Assembly: GCF_013035315.1 (NCBI RefSeq)
Contig: NZ_WQHP01000004.1
Coordinates: 310,001 to 374,000 of the forward strand
Length of the DNA stretch: 64,000 nucleotides
Origin: Ruegeria arenilitoris
GTDB taxonomy: Bacteria > Pseudomonadota > Alphaproteobacteria > Rhodobacterales > Rhodobacteraceae
Direction: 5' to 3'
Part shown: positions 49,835 to 58,638 of the stretch, piece after piece
How the letters are laid out: each line of letters begins with the position of its first letter
How positions within the stretch are numbered: the stretch's first letter is position 1
The notes under the pieces: model-generated
Seen by the model: the letters and a program-made list of their open reading frames with translations, nothing else
The model's database searches: none
What the model was told of the DNA's origin: nothing
Made by a program: the position numbers and the translations under genes

Positions 49835-50919
49835 TGCGCGGCCTCCTCAATCTCGAGCATCAGGTCCGGGCGCAATACGCCACCCACGGCAGGTATTTCA
49901 GCGCCATCGCCCAATTGACGCGTCAGCGCGTCGTAGCGCCCGCCAGTTGCAATAGGAGGAAGATCGGGGCGGCCTTCGGCATAAAACCCAAAGACGAACC
50001 CGTCGTAATACTCCATCGACGTGCGACCGTAAGCGGCTTCGAAATCCAATGTCTCGACATCGACCCCGCGCGCCTGCAGTGCAGCGATTCGGGCCTCGAG
50101 CCGATCCAGCGCCGGTGTGATCTGCGGCAGATCGACCGCTACATCGCGCAGTTGCTCAAGCGCAAAGGGCATGGTTTCCCGCACACCCAACAGCGACTCC
50201 AGCCCGGTCAGTTCGTTGTCCGAGATCGGAGGTGTTTCCCGATCTGCGCGCAGGGCTTCGATCCGCGCCTCAATCTCGGCAGCGCGCCGTTTGCCGATCA
50301 TCGGCGCGTCGAAGCCCATTGGATAGGCAGACTCCAGCAGTTTGGTCCGATGCTCGGGCTCGGGTTTACGACCAGCAAACCGATCCAACAGAATGCGGAA
50401 GCGACGCGGGCGCCACAGGTGGCGCATCAAGGCCGCTTTGCGACGGTCCGTCGTGCGCAGGCCCTGAACGGCTGCGGTCAAAATACCGATGTCACCGGTT
50501 GCCGCGCGCAAGGGCAACCCTCGCAACTGCAAGGCAAACAGCGAGAACACCTCAGCATCGGCCCCCGCGGGGTCATTGCGGTCAAAGACCTCGTACCCGA
50601 CCTGGATATACTCGTTCGAACGATCCGGGTCATGCTCCTGCCGGCGGAACACTTCACCTGAATAGGTGTATCGCGCGGGTTCAGCGCCCTCGCTCATGTG
50701 CATCTGTACAACCGGCATAGTGAAATCCGGGCGCAGCATCTGTTCGCCGCGCAGCGCGTCCGTGGTCACATAGGCACGCGCGCGGATATCCTCGCCATAG
50801 AGGTCCAACAGCGTTTCCGCCGGTTGCAAAAGCGGAGGGTCCACGACCTGCGCACCTGCGGCCTCGAACCGGACACGCATCATCGCGGCGCGGGCCTGTA
50901 TCTGGGAACGGTTGGCCAT
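49831..50919 (-). CDS. hisZ: ATP phosphoribosyltransferase regulatory subunit
   Basis: A 362-residue histidyl-tRNA-synthetase paralogue without tRNA function that forms a complex with short HisG and confers histidine feedback. It has class II aaRS-like parts such as LRPDFTMPVVQMHMS and RYTYSGEVFRRQEHD, but no anticodon-binding domain. It sits between hisS and hisG, 3 bases after hisS. Confidence 0.94.
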   Translation of the reverse strand: MANRSQIQARAAMMRVRFEAAGAQVVDPPLLQPAETLLDLYGEDIRARAYVTTDALRGEQMLRPDFTMPVVQMHMSEGAEPARYTYSGEVFRRQEHDPDRSNEYIQVGYEVFDRNDPAGADAEVFSLFALQLRGLPLRAATGDIGILTAAVQGLRTTDRRKAALMRHLWRPRRFRILLDRFAGRKPEPEHRTKLLESAYPMGFDAPMIGKRRAAEIEARIEALRADRETPPISDNELTGLESLLGVRETMPFALEQLRDVAVDLPQITPALDRLEARIAALQARGVDVETLDFEAAYGRTSMEYYDGFVFGFYAEGRPDLPPIATGGRYDALTRQLGDGAEIPAVGGVLRPDLMLEIEEAAQ

Positions 50920-50922
50920 GGC

Positions 50923-52410
50923 TCAATCCTGACTGTCCAGAATTTCGCGCAACTTCGCGACCAGATCGCCGCGTGGCACTTCGAACTGGCTGGGGCGTTC
51001 TTTCCATTCCTCCAGCGTTGCACTTTCGGCGATTTTCGCACCGAGGATCAGGTCTTTGATCTGGACGATGCCATTTGCCTTTTCGTCACCACCCTCGATC
51101 ACGGCAATCGGAGAATTGCGCTTGTCCGCATACTTCAGTTGGTTGCCGAAGTTCTTGGGATTGCCCAGATAAACCTCAGCCCGGATACCCGCATTGCGCA
51201 GTTCCGCCACCATCGCCTGGTAGTCGGCCATGCGGTCACGATCCATAACGGTAACAACAACTGGGCCGGTTGCCTGTGCGGCGATCCGGCCCTTTTCGCG
51301 CAGGGCGGCCAGCAGTCGGTCAACACCGATAGACACGCCGGTCGCGGGCACTTCCTGCCCGGTGAACCGTTTGACCAAATCGTCATAACGCCCTCCACCC
51401 GAGACCGACCCAAACTGCCGCTTGCGGCCCTTTTCATCGAAAATCTCAAAGGTCAGTTCGGCCTCATAAACCGGCCCAGTGTAGTAGCCCAGGCCACGCA
51501 CGACTGAGGGGTCGATTTCGATCCGATCCGACCCATAACCACCCGCATCCAACAGCGTGCCAATCTGTTCCAGCTCGGCAATCCCGTCGGCACCGATTTT
51601 GCTGTCACCCACAGCCGCGCGCAGGTTGGCCAAAGTTCCAGCGGTGTCAGCAGCCTTGGAGGTCAGGAAGGCAATCACCGGTTCAGCCTGATCATCGCTC
51701 AGGCCAACTCCGTCGATGAACGCACCTGAGGCATCCAGACGGCCTTTGGTCAGCAATTCGCGCACGCCCTGCTCGCCCACCTTGTCGAACTTGTCGATGG
51801 TGCGCAGGACGTTGTCGCGAGCGGCTGCGTCTTCACCCAGACCCATCGCCTCAAGCACTCCGTTCAGAACTTTGCGGTTGTTGACGCGCACCAGATAGTC
51901 GCCGCGCGGGATGCCGACGGTCTCCAACGTGTCCGAGAGCATCGCGCAAATCTCGGCGTCCGCAGCCATCGAAGCCGTGCCGACCGTATCCGCATCACAC
52001 TGATAGAACTGGCGATACCGCCCCGGCCCCGGCTTTTCGTTGCGCCAGACAGGCCCCATCGCATAGCGGCGATAGGGCGTGGGCAAATCATTGCGGTGCT
52101 GCGCATAAACGCGGGCCAGAGGTGCGGTCAGGTCATACCGCAGGGCCATCCAGTCGCCCTTGTCGTTCTCATCGGCCTCCTGCCATGCAAACACGCCTTC
52201 GTTCGGGCGGTCCACGTCGGGCAGAAACTTGCCCAGCGCCTCGACGGTTTCCACCGCGCTGCTTTCCAGGGCGTCGAACCCATACCGATGATAGACGTCC
52301 GCAATAGCCCGCAGCATCTCGGTGCGCTGCGTGACTTCCTGGCCGAAATAGTCGCGGAACCCTTTTGGCGTAATTGCCTTGGGGCGGGGCTGTTTCTTGG
52401 GCTTGGCCAT
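50923..52410 (-). CDS. hisS: Histidyl-tRNA synthetase
   Basis: A 495-residue class IIa synthetase charging tRNA-His. Motif 1 lies in the first 90 residues ([18 protein letters not shown]), motif 2 includes [24 protein letters not shown], the His-A-like region is [12 protein letters not shown], and motif 3 is [15 protein letters not shown]. The C-terminal anticodon domain spans roughly residues 385-495. It heads hisS-hisZ-hisG, linking histidine use and synthesis. Confidence 0.97.
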   Translation of the reverse strand: MAKPKKQPRPKAITPKGFRDYFGQEVTQRTEMLRAIADVYHRYGFDALESSAVETVEALGKFLPDVDRPNEGVFAWQEADENDKGDWMALRYDLTAPLARVYAQHRNDLPTPYRRYAMGPVWRNEKPGPGRYRQFYQCDADTVGTASMAADAEICAMLSDTLETVGIPRGDYLVRVNNRKVLNGVLEAMGLGEDAAARDNVLRTIDKFDKVGEQGVRELLTKGRLDASGAFIDGVGLSDDQAEPVIAFLTSKAADTAGTLANLRAAVGDSKIGADGIAELEQIGTLLDAGGYGSDRIEIDPSVVRGLGYYTGPVYEAELTFEIFDEKGRKRQFGSVSGGGRYDDLVKRFTGQEVPATGVSIGVDRLLAALREKGRIAAQATGPVVVTVMDRDRMADYQAMVAELRNAGIRAEVYLGNPKNFGNQLKYADKRNSPIAVIEGGDEKANGIVQIKDLILGAKIAESATLEEWKERPSQFEVPRGDLVAKLREILDSQD

Positions 52411-52537
52411 CGGGGGCGTCCTTCACGGGTCATGTTCCGCGCGCGGTCTATCCCATGGCCCGCATCGGGGCAAGGCGCGGTTTCGCTGGCCTTGAGCCTA
52501 GGGGGCCGCTATGACCGGCCCAAGACAGGAGGTTTCC

Positions 52538-52732
52538 ATGCAGCATCTGGAAGAGCAGATCGCCCACCTGACCCGCACGGTCGAAGAGCTGAACGCGGTG
52601 GTCACCCGCCAACAAGGCGAGATCGACCGCCTGACCCGCCGCGTCGAGATGCTGTTGCAGCGCGAAGCCGAACGGGCGCAGGAAGGTTCGGGCGGGGTCT
52701 TGTTCGGAGACGAACGCCCGCCGCATTATTGA
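52538..52732 (+). CDS. slyX: SlyX family protein
   Basis: A 64-residue coiled-coil protein (QHLEEQIAHLTRTVEELN) ending in the conserved DERPPHY. Function unknown in this family. I take the ATG at 52538, five bases after AGGAGG; an in-frame ATG at 52511 lacks a good ribosome site. Confidence 0.88.
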   Translation: MQHLEEQIAHLTRTVEELNAVVTRQQGEIDRLTRRVEMLLQREAERAQEGSGGVLFGDERPPHY

Positions 52733-52736
52733 GAAG

Positions 52737-53105
52737 TCAGAGCCCCAACGTCACTTTCACCGCGTTGTCGACCACTCCGCCCAACAGGGCATCCTTATCA
52801 GCGGCGCAACCTTCCGAAAGTGCCGCTATGAAGGCTTCGCGCAGATGGGCCTTTTCCTCATCTGTGGTTGCATGATCTTCGATATTGATCTGGCGATTGT
52901 ACAGCGACAGGGCCGTCATCTTTCCAACAACAGCCACGACAAATTCTTCGTCCCCATCCGCCTCTTCCGCAATTGAGGCACAGGTATAATGCATCATGGG
53001 CAGTACTTCCTGCACCATCTGATCCGCCGCCTCATCAGCCATCGCCTCCGCAGGAAGAGACAAGGCTGCCGCGCAAGCGAAGGTTTTGAATGTCTTGATC
53101 CGCAT
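52737..53105 (-). CDS. Small exported protein of unknown function
   Basis: A 122-residue protein with a signal peptide (RIKTFKTFACAAALSLPAEAMA) and an acidic, helical body. I do not recognise a family. Cysteines at MMHYTCASIAEE and SEGCAADK could pair. I use the ATG at 53105, eight bases after GGAAG. It follows the glycine-zipper gene by five bases and probably shares its transcript. Confidence 0.7.
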   Translation of the reverse strand: MRIKTFKTFACAAALSLPAEAMADEAADQMVQEVLPMMHYTCASIAEEADGDEEFVVAVVGKMTALSLYNRQINIEDHATTDEEKAHLREAFIAALSEGCAADKDALLGGVVDNAVKVTLGL

Positions 53106-53110
53106 CACAA

Positions 53111-53323
53111 TCACTTCCAGTTATGTCCGATTATTGCGCCGGCCACGCCGCCGATTGCAGCGCCTTTGCCGTCACCGACCAATGCACCCACGCCCGCGCC
53201 GATCAGCGCGCCTTCGATGGTTTTCTTTTTCTTCTTGTCATCCGCCAGCCCGGCCGAAGCCATCGCTACCGAGGCGACAACCGCCAAAGTGAATGCTCTG
53301 AAACCATTACCTGAGTGTGTCAT
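53111..53323 (-). CDS. Glycine-zipper small envelope protein
   Basis: A 70-residue protein with a signal peptide (residues 1-27, ending AGLAD) and a glycine-zipper helix, GALIGAGVGALVGDGKG and AAIGGVAGAIIG, as in YMGG/OsmB-like membrane-inserting proteins. A very strong AGGAGGGTTCCGAT ribosome site precedes the ATG. It likely sits in the periplasm or outer membrane; role unknown. Confidence 0.85.
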   Translation of the reverse strand: MTHSGNGFRAFTLAVVASVAMASAGLADDKKKKKTIEGALIGAGVGALVGDGKGAAIGGVAGAIIGHNWK

Positions 53324-53406
53324 ATCGGAACCCTCCTATGACAGTCTTCAAATGGATATGGGATCAGCCTAGCGGCGGGATTTGCCTGTGGCAACAAAAC
53401 GCTGTG

Positions 53407-56400
53407 TCAGATTTCCTCAACCGACATAACGCCGTCCAGCGATTTGATCGCCCCTTTGATCTGCGGGTTGATCGGGAAGTCCTGCCCCAGATCCATCTCG
53501 ACATCGCCGGGCAGACCCGGGTCCAGCAAGCACAGATGGATCGGCCCTTTCGATGCGCTTTTGGCGGCGCCGGCGGCGTCTTCCAGCACTTTGGCGACGG
53601 TCGGCAGGACCTGTGGCTGATCGACGAAAATGCGCAGGCCGGTCGCGCCAGCCTCGGCAACGACCGAATCCACCGGACCGACAGAGCGGCCCAGCAGTTT
53701 CAACTGATCGGCCTCCATCGTCGCCTCGGCGGTCAGAACCACTTGCGCGCCGGTTTCCAGAAACTCACGGCTTTTCTCCAGCGTCTCTGAGAACAGCGTC
53801 AACTCGTACGCACCCGTCGGATCGGACAGCTGAGCAAAGGCAAACCGGTTACCACGCGCGGATTTGCGTTCCTGCCGTCCGGCAACGACACCTGCCATTT
53901 TGGCGATCAACGGACCCGAGCGCGCCTTTTCGGTCACCTCGTCCAGCGTCAGCACCTGCTTGCGCTTCAACGCAGGCATGTAGTCGTCCAGCGGGTGGCC
54001 CGAGAGGTAGAATCCGATGGCCTTGAATTCTTCACTAAGACGTTCAGCCGGGAGCCAGTCCGGCGTCGGCGACAAGCGGGGTTCAGGTAGGTCATCACCG
54101 GCCTCGCCAAACAAAGACACCTGGTTCGAGTTCTTCTGATCGTGGATCGCCGCCGAATACTGCACCAGCTGTTCGAGGCTTTCGAACACACGGCGGCGGT
54201 TTTTGTCGAGTTGATCAAAGGCCCCGGCCCGCGCCATCATCTCAAGCGGGCGCTTCCCGACCTTCTTCAGATCAACTCGGCGGGCGAAGTCGAACAAGTT
54301 GACGAACGGCTTGTCGCTCATTTCATCCTGCGCACCTCCGGTGCGACGCCCCTCGACTACAAGGTTCATCGCCTCGACGCCCACATTCTTGAGCGCGCCC
54401 AGCGCATAGACCAGATGCCCATCAACCACGTCGAACGTCGCCAAAGATCGGTTCACGCAAGGCGGCACATAGGGCAACTCCAGCCCCTTGCGGACCTCTT
54501 CGAAATAAACGGCCAGCTTGTCGGTCAGATGGATATCGCAGTTCATGACACCCGCCATGAACTCAACAGGATGGTTCGCTTTTAGCCAGCCCGTTTGATA
54601 ACTGACGACCGCATAGGCAGCCGCGTGGGATTTGTTGAAGCCGTAGTTCGCAAACTTCTCCAGCAGGTCGAAGACTTCGGATGCCTTCTTCGCATCCACA
54701 CCATTCTCGCCCGCGCCCTTCTCGAACTTGGGGCGTTCGGCGTCCATCGCCTCTTTGATCTTCTTACCCATCGCGCGGCGCAACAGGTCCGCGCCGCCAA
54801 GGCTGTACCCAGCCATGACCTGGGCGATCTGCATCACCTGTTCCTGATAAACGATGATACCCTGGGTTTCCTCAAGGATATGGTCGATCAGCGGATGGAC
54901 AGATTCAATTTTCCGCAGCCCGTTCTTGACCTCGCAATAGGTCGGGATGTTCTCCATCGGGCCCGGACGGTAGAGCGCTACGAGGGCCACGATATCCTCG
55001 ATACAAGTGGGTTTCATCCGCTTGAGCGCGTCCATCATGCCCGAGGATTCCACCTGGAACACCGCCACGGTTTTGGCCGCCGAATAGAGCTTATACGTCG
55101 CCTCATCATCCAGTGGGATGGCGTTAATCTGGTTTTCCGCTCCCTCGGCTGGCTCATAAAGCTCGGTGCCGTCCGCCGCGACGTGCAAGGGTCGCCCGGA
55201 TTTAAAGATGATGTCCATCGCGTTCTGGATGACTGTCAAAGTCTTTAGGCCCAGAAAGTCGAACTTGACCAGCCCGGCCTGTTCCACCCACTTCATGTTG
55301 AACTGGGTGGCAGGCATGTCGGACCGCGGGTCCTGATAGAGCGGGACCAGAGCGTCCAGCGGACGGTCCCCGATCACCACCCCTGCCGCGTGGGTCGAAG
55401 CGTTTCTCAACAACCCTTCGACCTGCTGGCCGTAGGTGAGCAGCCGGTCAACGACCTCTTCGTTCCGGGCTTCTTCGCGAAGGCGCGGTTCGTCTTTCAG
55501 TGCCTTCTCAATCGAAACCGGTTTAACGCCCTCGACCGGGATCATCTTCGACAGACGGTCGACCTGCCCATAGGGCATCTGTAGCACCCGGCCGATGTCG
55601 CGCACGGCGGCCTTGGACAGCAATGCACCAAAAGTGATGATCTGCCCCACCTTGTCGCGTCCGTATTTCTGCTGCACGTAGCGGATCACTTCTTCCCGGC
55701 GATCCATGCAGAAATCGATGTCGAAGTCGGGCATCGAGACCCGCTCGGGGTTCAGGAACCGTTCGAACAGCAGCGAATAGCGCAGCGGATCGAGGTCGGT
55801 GATCGTTAGCGCGTAAGCCACCAGTGAGCCCGCACCAGACCCACGCCCCGGCCCAACCGGAATGTCGTGATCTTTGGACCACTGGATAAAGTCCGCAACG
55901 ATCAGGAAATAGCCGGGAAACCCCATACCCTCGATGATGCCAAGTTCGAAATCCAGCCGTTCCTGATATTCCTCGGGCGTCACGGCATGAGGGATCACGG
56001 CCAGACGCTTCTGCAAGCCCTCGTTGGCGATGCGGCGCAGCTCGGCGACTTCATCATCTGCGAATTTCGGCAGGATCGGATCGCGGCGATAAGCCATGAA
56101 AGCGCAGCGTTTGGCGATCTCGACCGTGTTCTCAATCGCCTCAGGCAGGTCGGCGAACAAGGTCACCATCTCTTGCTGTGACTTGAAATAGTGCTGCGCG
56201 GTCAGGCGACGGCGACCTTCCTGCTGGTCCACATAAGCGCCCTCGGAGATGCAGATCAGCGCATCATGCGCCTCATACATATCGGTGGTCGGAAAATAGA
56301 CGTCGTTGGTGGCGACCAAAGGCAGGTTCTTGGCATAGGCCATCTGGACATTGCCGCGCTCGGTCAGGCGTTCCGCTTCCGGCTGGCCACCTTCGCCCGG

Positions 56401-56934
56401 ATGGCGCTGCAACTCGATGTACAGCCGATCCGGGAACATCACCGCCAAGCGATCTACCAGAGCTTCAGCCGCAGGGCGCTGGCCCTGCTGTAGCAGCATC
56501 CCGACCGGACCATCCGGCCCACCGGACAAGCAGATCAGGCCATCTGAACGCTCTGCCAACTCTTCCAAAGTCACCTGCGGCAACTGCCCGCCCTTGTCCA
56601 CATAGAGGCACGAGCTGAGCTTCATCAGGTTCTCATAGCCAACCTCGGACTGGGCCAGCAGCACCAGCGGTGCCGGTGCTTTCGGCTTTTCCCCCGGCTG
56701 CGCCTGCACATAGGTCAGATCGACCTGACACCCCATGATCGGTTGCACCCCTGCCCCGCTGGCCGTGACCGAGAATTCCAACGCCGAAAACATTGAATTG
56801 GTGTCGGTGACCGCGACGGCGGGCATCTCCATCTTCTCACAGAGGCCCGGCAACTTTTTCAGACGCACGGCCCCTTCCAATAGGGAATATTCGGTGTGAA
56901 CGCGGAGGTGAATGAATCGAGGAGTACTGCTCAT
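53407..56934 (-). CDS. dnaE: DNA polymerase III alpha subunit
   Basis: A 1175-residue replicative polymerase. The N-terminal PHP domain begins FIHLRVHTEYSLLEGAV, the polymerase palm carries SMPDFDIDFCMDRREEVI with the catalytic acidic residues, and helix-hairpin-helix and OB-fold (ISKL-type, LIAKMAGVVAGRQERKSARG) parts follow toward the C-terminus. The start is ATG 56934; a GTG at 56943 adds three residues. No other replication gene is adjacent. Confidence 0.96.
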   Translation of the reverse strand: MSSTPRFIHLRVHTEYSLLEGAVRLKKLPGLCEKMEMPAVAVTDTNSMFSALEFSVTASGAGVQPIMGCQVDLTYVQAQPGEKPKAPAPLVLLAQSEVGYENLMKLSSCLYVDKGGQLPQVTLEELAERSDGLICLSGGPDGPVGMLLQQGQRPAAEALVDRLAVMFPDRLYIELQRHPGEGGQPEAERLTERGNVQMAYAKNLPLVATNDVYFPTTDMYEAHDALICISEGAYVDQQEGRRRLTAQHYFKSQQEMVTLFADLPEAIENTVEIAKRCAFMAYRRDPILPKFADDEVAELRRIANEGLQKRLAVIPHAVTPEEYQERLDFELGIIEGMGFPGYFLIVADFIQWSKDHDIPVGPGRGSGAGSLVAYALTITDLDPLRYSLLFERFLNPERVSMPDFDIDFCMDRREEVIRYVQQKYGRDKVGQIITFGALLSKAAVRDIGRVLQMPYGQVDRLSKMIPVEGVKPVSIEKALKDEPRLREEARNEEVVDRLLTYGQQVEGLLRNASTHAAGVVIGDRPLDALVPLYQDPRSDMPATQFNMKWVEQAGLVKFDFLGLKTLTVIQNAMDIIFKSGRPLHVAADGTELYEPAEGAENQINAIPLDDEATYKLYSAAKTVAVFQVESSGMMDALKRMKPTCIEDIVALVALYRPGPMENIPTYCEVKNGLRKIESVHPLIDHILEETQGIIVYQEQVMQIAQVMAGYSLGGADLLRRAMGKKIKEAMDAERPKFEKGAGENGVDAKKASEVFDLLEKFANYGFNKSHAAAYAVVSYQTGWLKANHPVEFMAGVMNCDIHLTDKLAVYFEEVRKGLELPYVPPCVNRSLATFDVVDGHLVYALGALKNVGVEAMNLVVEGRRTGGAQDEMSDKPFVNLFDFARRVDLKKVGKRPLEMMARAGAFDQLDKNRRRVFESLEQLVQYSAAIHDQKNSNQVSLFGEAGDDLPEPRLSPTPDWLPAERLSEEFKAIGFYLSGHPLDDYMPALKRKQVLTLDEVTEKARSGPLIAKMAGVVAGRQERKSARGNRFAFAQLSDPTGAYELTLFSETLEKSREFLETGAQVVLTAEATMEADQLKLLGRSVGPVDSVVAEAGATGLRIFVDQPQVLPTVAKVLEDAAGAAKSASKGPIHLCLLDPGLPGDVEMDLGQDFPINPQIKGAIKSLDGVMSVEEI

Positions 56935-57276
56935 AAACGCCACGCTATCTCAGCCGGGCGCGGGGCAAAAGCAGGAACCGCAGCTTCGGGATGCCTAAAA
57001 GATAAGCTTGATTATTCGGCTTTTTCAGAAGGTGCTTCGAAGATCACCAGCAATCAAATGGAAAAAGCTCTTTAGTTTCAAACGCCTGTAGATTACACGC
57101 GGATAACTATCACGCGTCGTCAGCGCGCTATGGTGTATCAAATAGGCAGTTTTTCTTGCCAGACAAGCTGCCCTGTTTCTAACATCTGACGGCAAGCACT
57201 TCGCCCGCCACTCTTTCTACGTCGCATCGAAGGAGGGCCACAGGGGCGCAACCGGGTAAGGCGACGGGTTTCTCGA
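56935..57276. other. Intergenic region between dnaE and xdhA
   Basis: About 340 bases between divergent genes with no coding frame. It must hold the promoters of dnaE (minus) and xdhA (plus). A TTGAAA sequence followed after 17 bases by TTTGAT (minus strand, about 57055-57083) is a weak dnaE promoter candidate. No clear operator or purine riboswitch was seen. Confidence 0.45.
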
Positions 57277-58638
57277 ATGAATATCACGTTTCTTCTGAAC
57301 GGAGAGACAGTGGAGCTGTCGGATGTCACTCCGACCGCGACCTTGCTGGATTGGCTGCGTGAGGATCGCGGCCTGACCGGCACAAAGGAAGGCTGCAACG
57401 AGGGCGATTGCGGGGCCTGCACCGTTATGGTGACGGATGAGGACGGCCACAAAGCGCTGAATTCCTGCATCCTGTTCCTGCCGCAATTGCACGGCAAAGC
57501 GGTCCGCACGGTCGAAGGCGCAAGCGGCCCCAACGGCGAGGCGCACCCGGTGCAACAGGCAATGGTCGATCTGCACGGCTCACAATGTGGCTTCTGCACC
57601 CCCGGGTTTGTCATGTCTATGGTCGCAAGCCACGTAAATGGCGCATCAGATCACGACACACAGCTTGCCGGAAACCTGTGCCGCTGCACTGGTTACGCCC
57701 CGATCATTCGGGCGGCCCAAGCGGCCGAAGAACAGCCGGTGCCCGTTTGGCTTAAGGACAAGCCGGTTGCGACGCGTGTCGCATCGCCGATGTTGCCCGG
57801 CTCGTCTGACGAGTTGGCCGAGGTCTACGCCGCTCACCCCGATGCAACTCTGGTCGCTGGAGCGACCGATGTGGGGCTATGGGTCACCAAACAGTTGCGC
57901 GATCTCGATCCGGTCATCTTTCTAAATCGCTGCGATGATCTGAAGGAGGTCACGATCACCGAAGAAGAAGTCCGCTTTGGTGCCATGGTCGACATGAACC
58001 GCATGGGCGAGGCGTTGGCCGATCTGCACCCGTCCTATGCCGAGATGATCCGCCGGTATGCCAGCGTTCAGGTGCGCCACGCAGCAACGGTGGGCGGCAA
58101 CATCGCCAACGGCTCGCCCATCGGAGACAACCCGCCTACCCTGATTGCGTTGGGCGCAACCCTTCATCTGCGCAAAGGCGAAAAGCGCCGTTCCATTCCG
58201 TTGGAAGAGTTTTTCATCGACTACGGAAAGCAAGACCGCTCGCCCGGCGAATTCGTCGAGGCGGTCAGCTTTGCGCGTCAGGCTGATAGGTTGAAAGTCT
58301 ACAAGCTCAGCAAGCGGTTCGATCAGGATATCTCGGCCGTTTGTGGGTGTTTCAATATCACTGTTACGGACGGCGCAGTCACCGAAGCGCGCATCGCGTT
58401 CGGCGGCATGGCTGGCATCCCCAAACGGGCAACCCATGTCGAGACCGCACTGGTTGGCAAACCCTGGACGCGCGAGACGATCGGCGCCGCGCTGCCAGCC
58501 TTTGCCGACGACTATTCGCCACTCACGGACATGCGTGCCTCGGCCAACTATCGGTTGGAAACCGCCAAAGCGATGCTCGAGAGATACTTCCTTGATGATC
58601 AGGGCGAAGTGACCAATGTGTTGGAGGTGTCGGCATGA
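57277..58638 (+). CDS. xdhA: Xanthine dehydrogenase small subunit (XdhA)
   Basis: A 453-residue subunit with two [2Fe-2S] domains and an FAD domain. Cluster ligands are GCNEGDCGACTV, then CGFCTPGFVMSM and LAGNLCRCTGY. The FAD-binding part includes LVAGATDVGLWV and ATVGGNIANGSPIGDNPP. It carries electrons from the Moco subunit XdhB to NAD. It overlaps xdhB by four bases. Confidence 0.96.
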   Translation: MNITFLLNGETVELSDVTPTATLLDWLREDRGLTGTKEGCNEGDCGACTVMVTDEDGHKALNSCILFLPQLHGKAVRTVEGASGPNGEAHPVQQAMVDLHGSQCGFCTPGFVMSMVASHVNGASDHDTQLAGNLCRCTGYAPIIRAAQAAEEQPVPVWLKDKPVATRVASPMLPGSSDELAEVYAAHPDATLVAGATDVGLWVTKQLRDLDPVIFLNRCDDLKEVTITEEEVRFGAMVDMNRMGEALADLHPSYAEMIRRYASVQVRHAATVGGNIANGSPIGDNPPTLIALGATLHLRKGEKRRSIPLEEFFIDYGKQDRSPGEFVEAVSFARQADRLKVYKLSKRFDQDISAVCGCFNITVTDGAVTEARIAFGGMAGIPKRATHVETALVGKPWTRETIGAALPAFADDYSPLTDMRASANYRLETAKAMLERYFLDDQGEVTNVLEVSA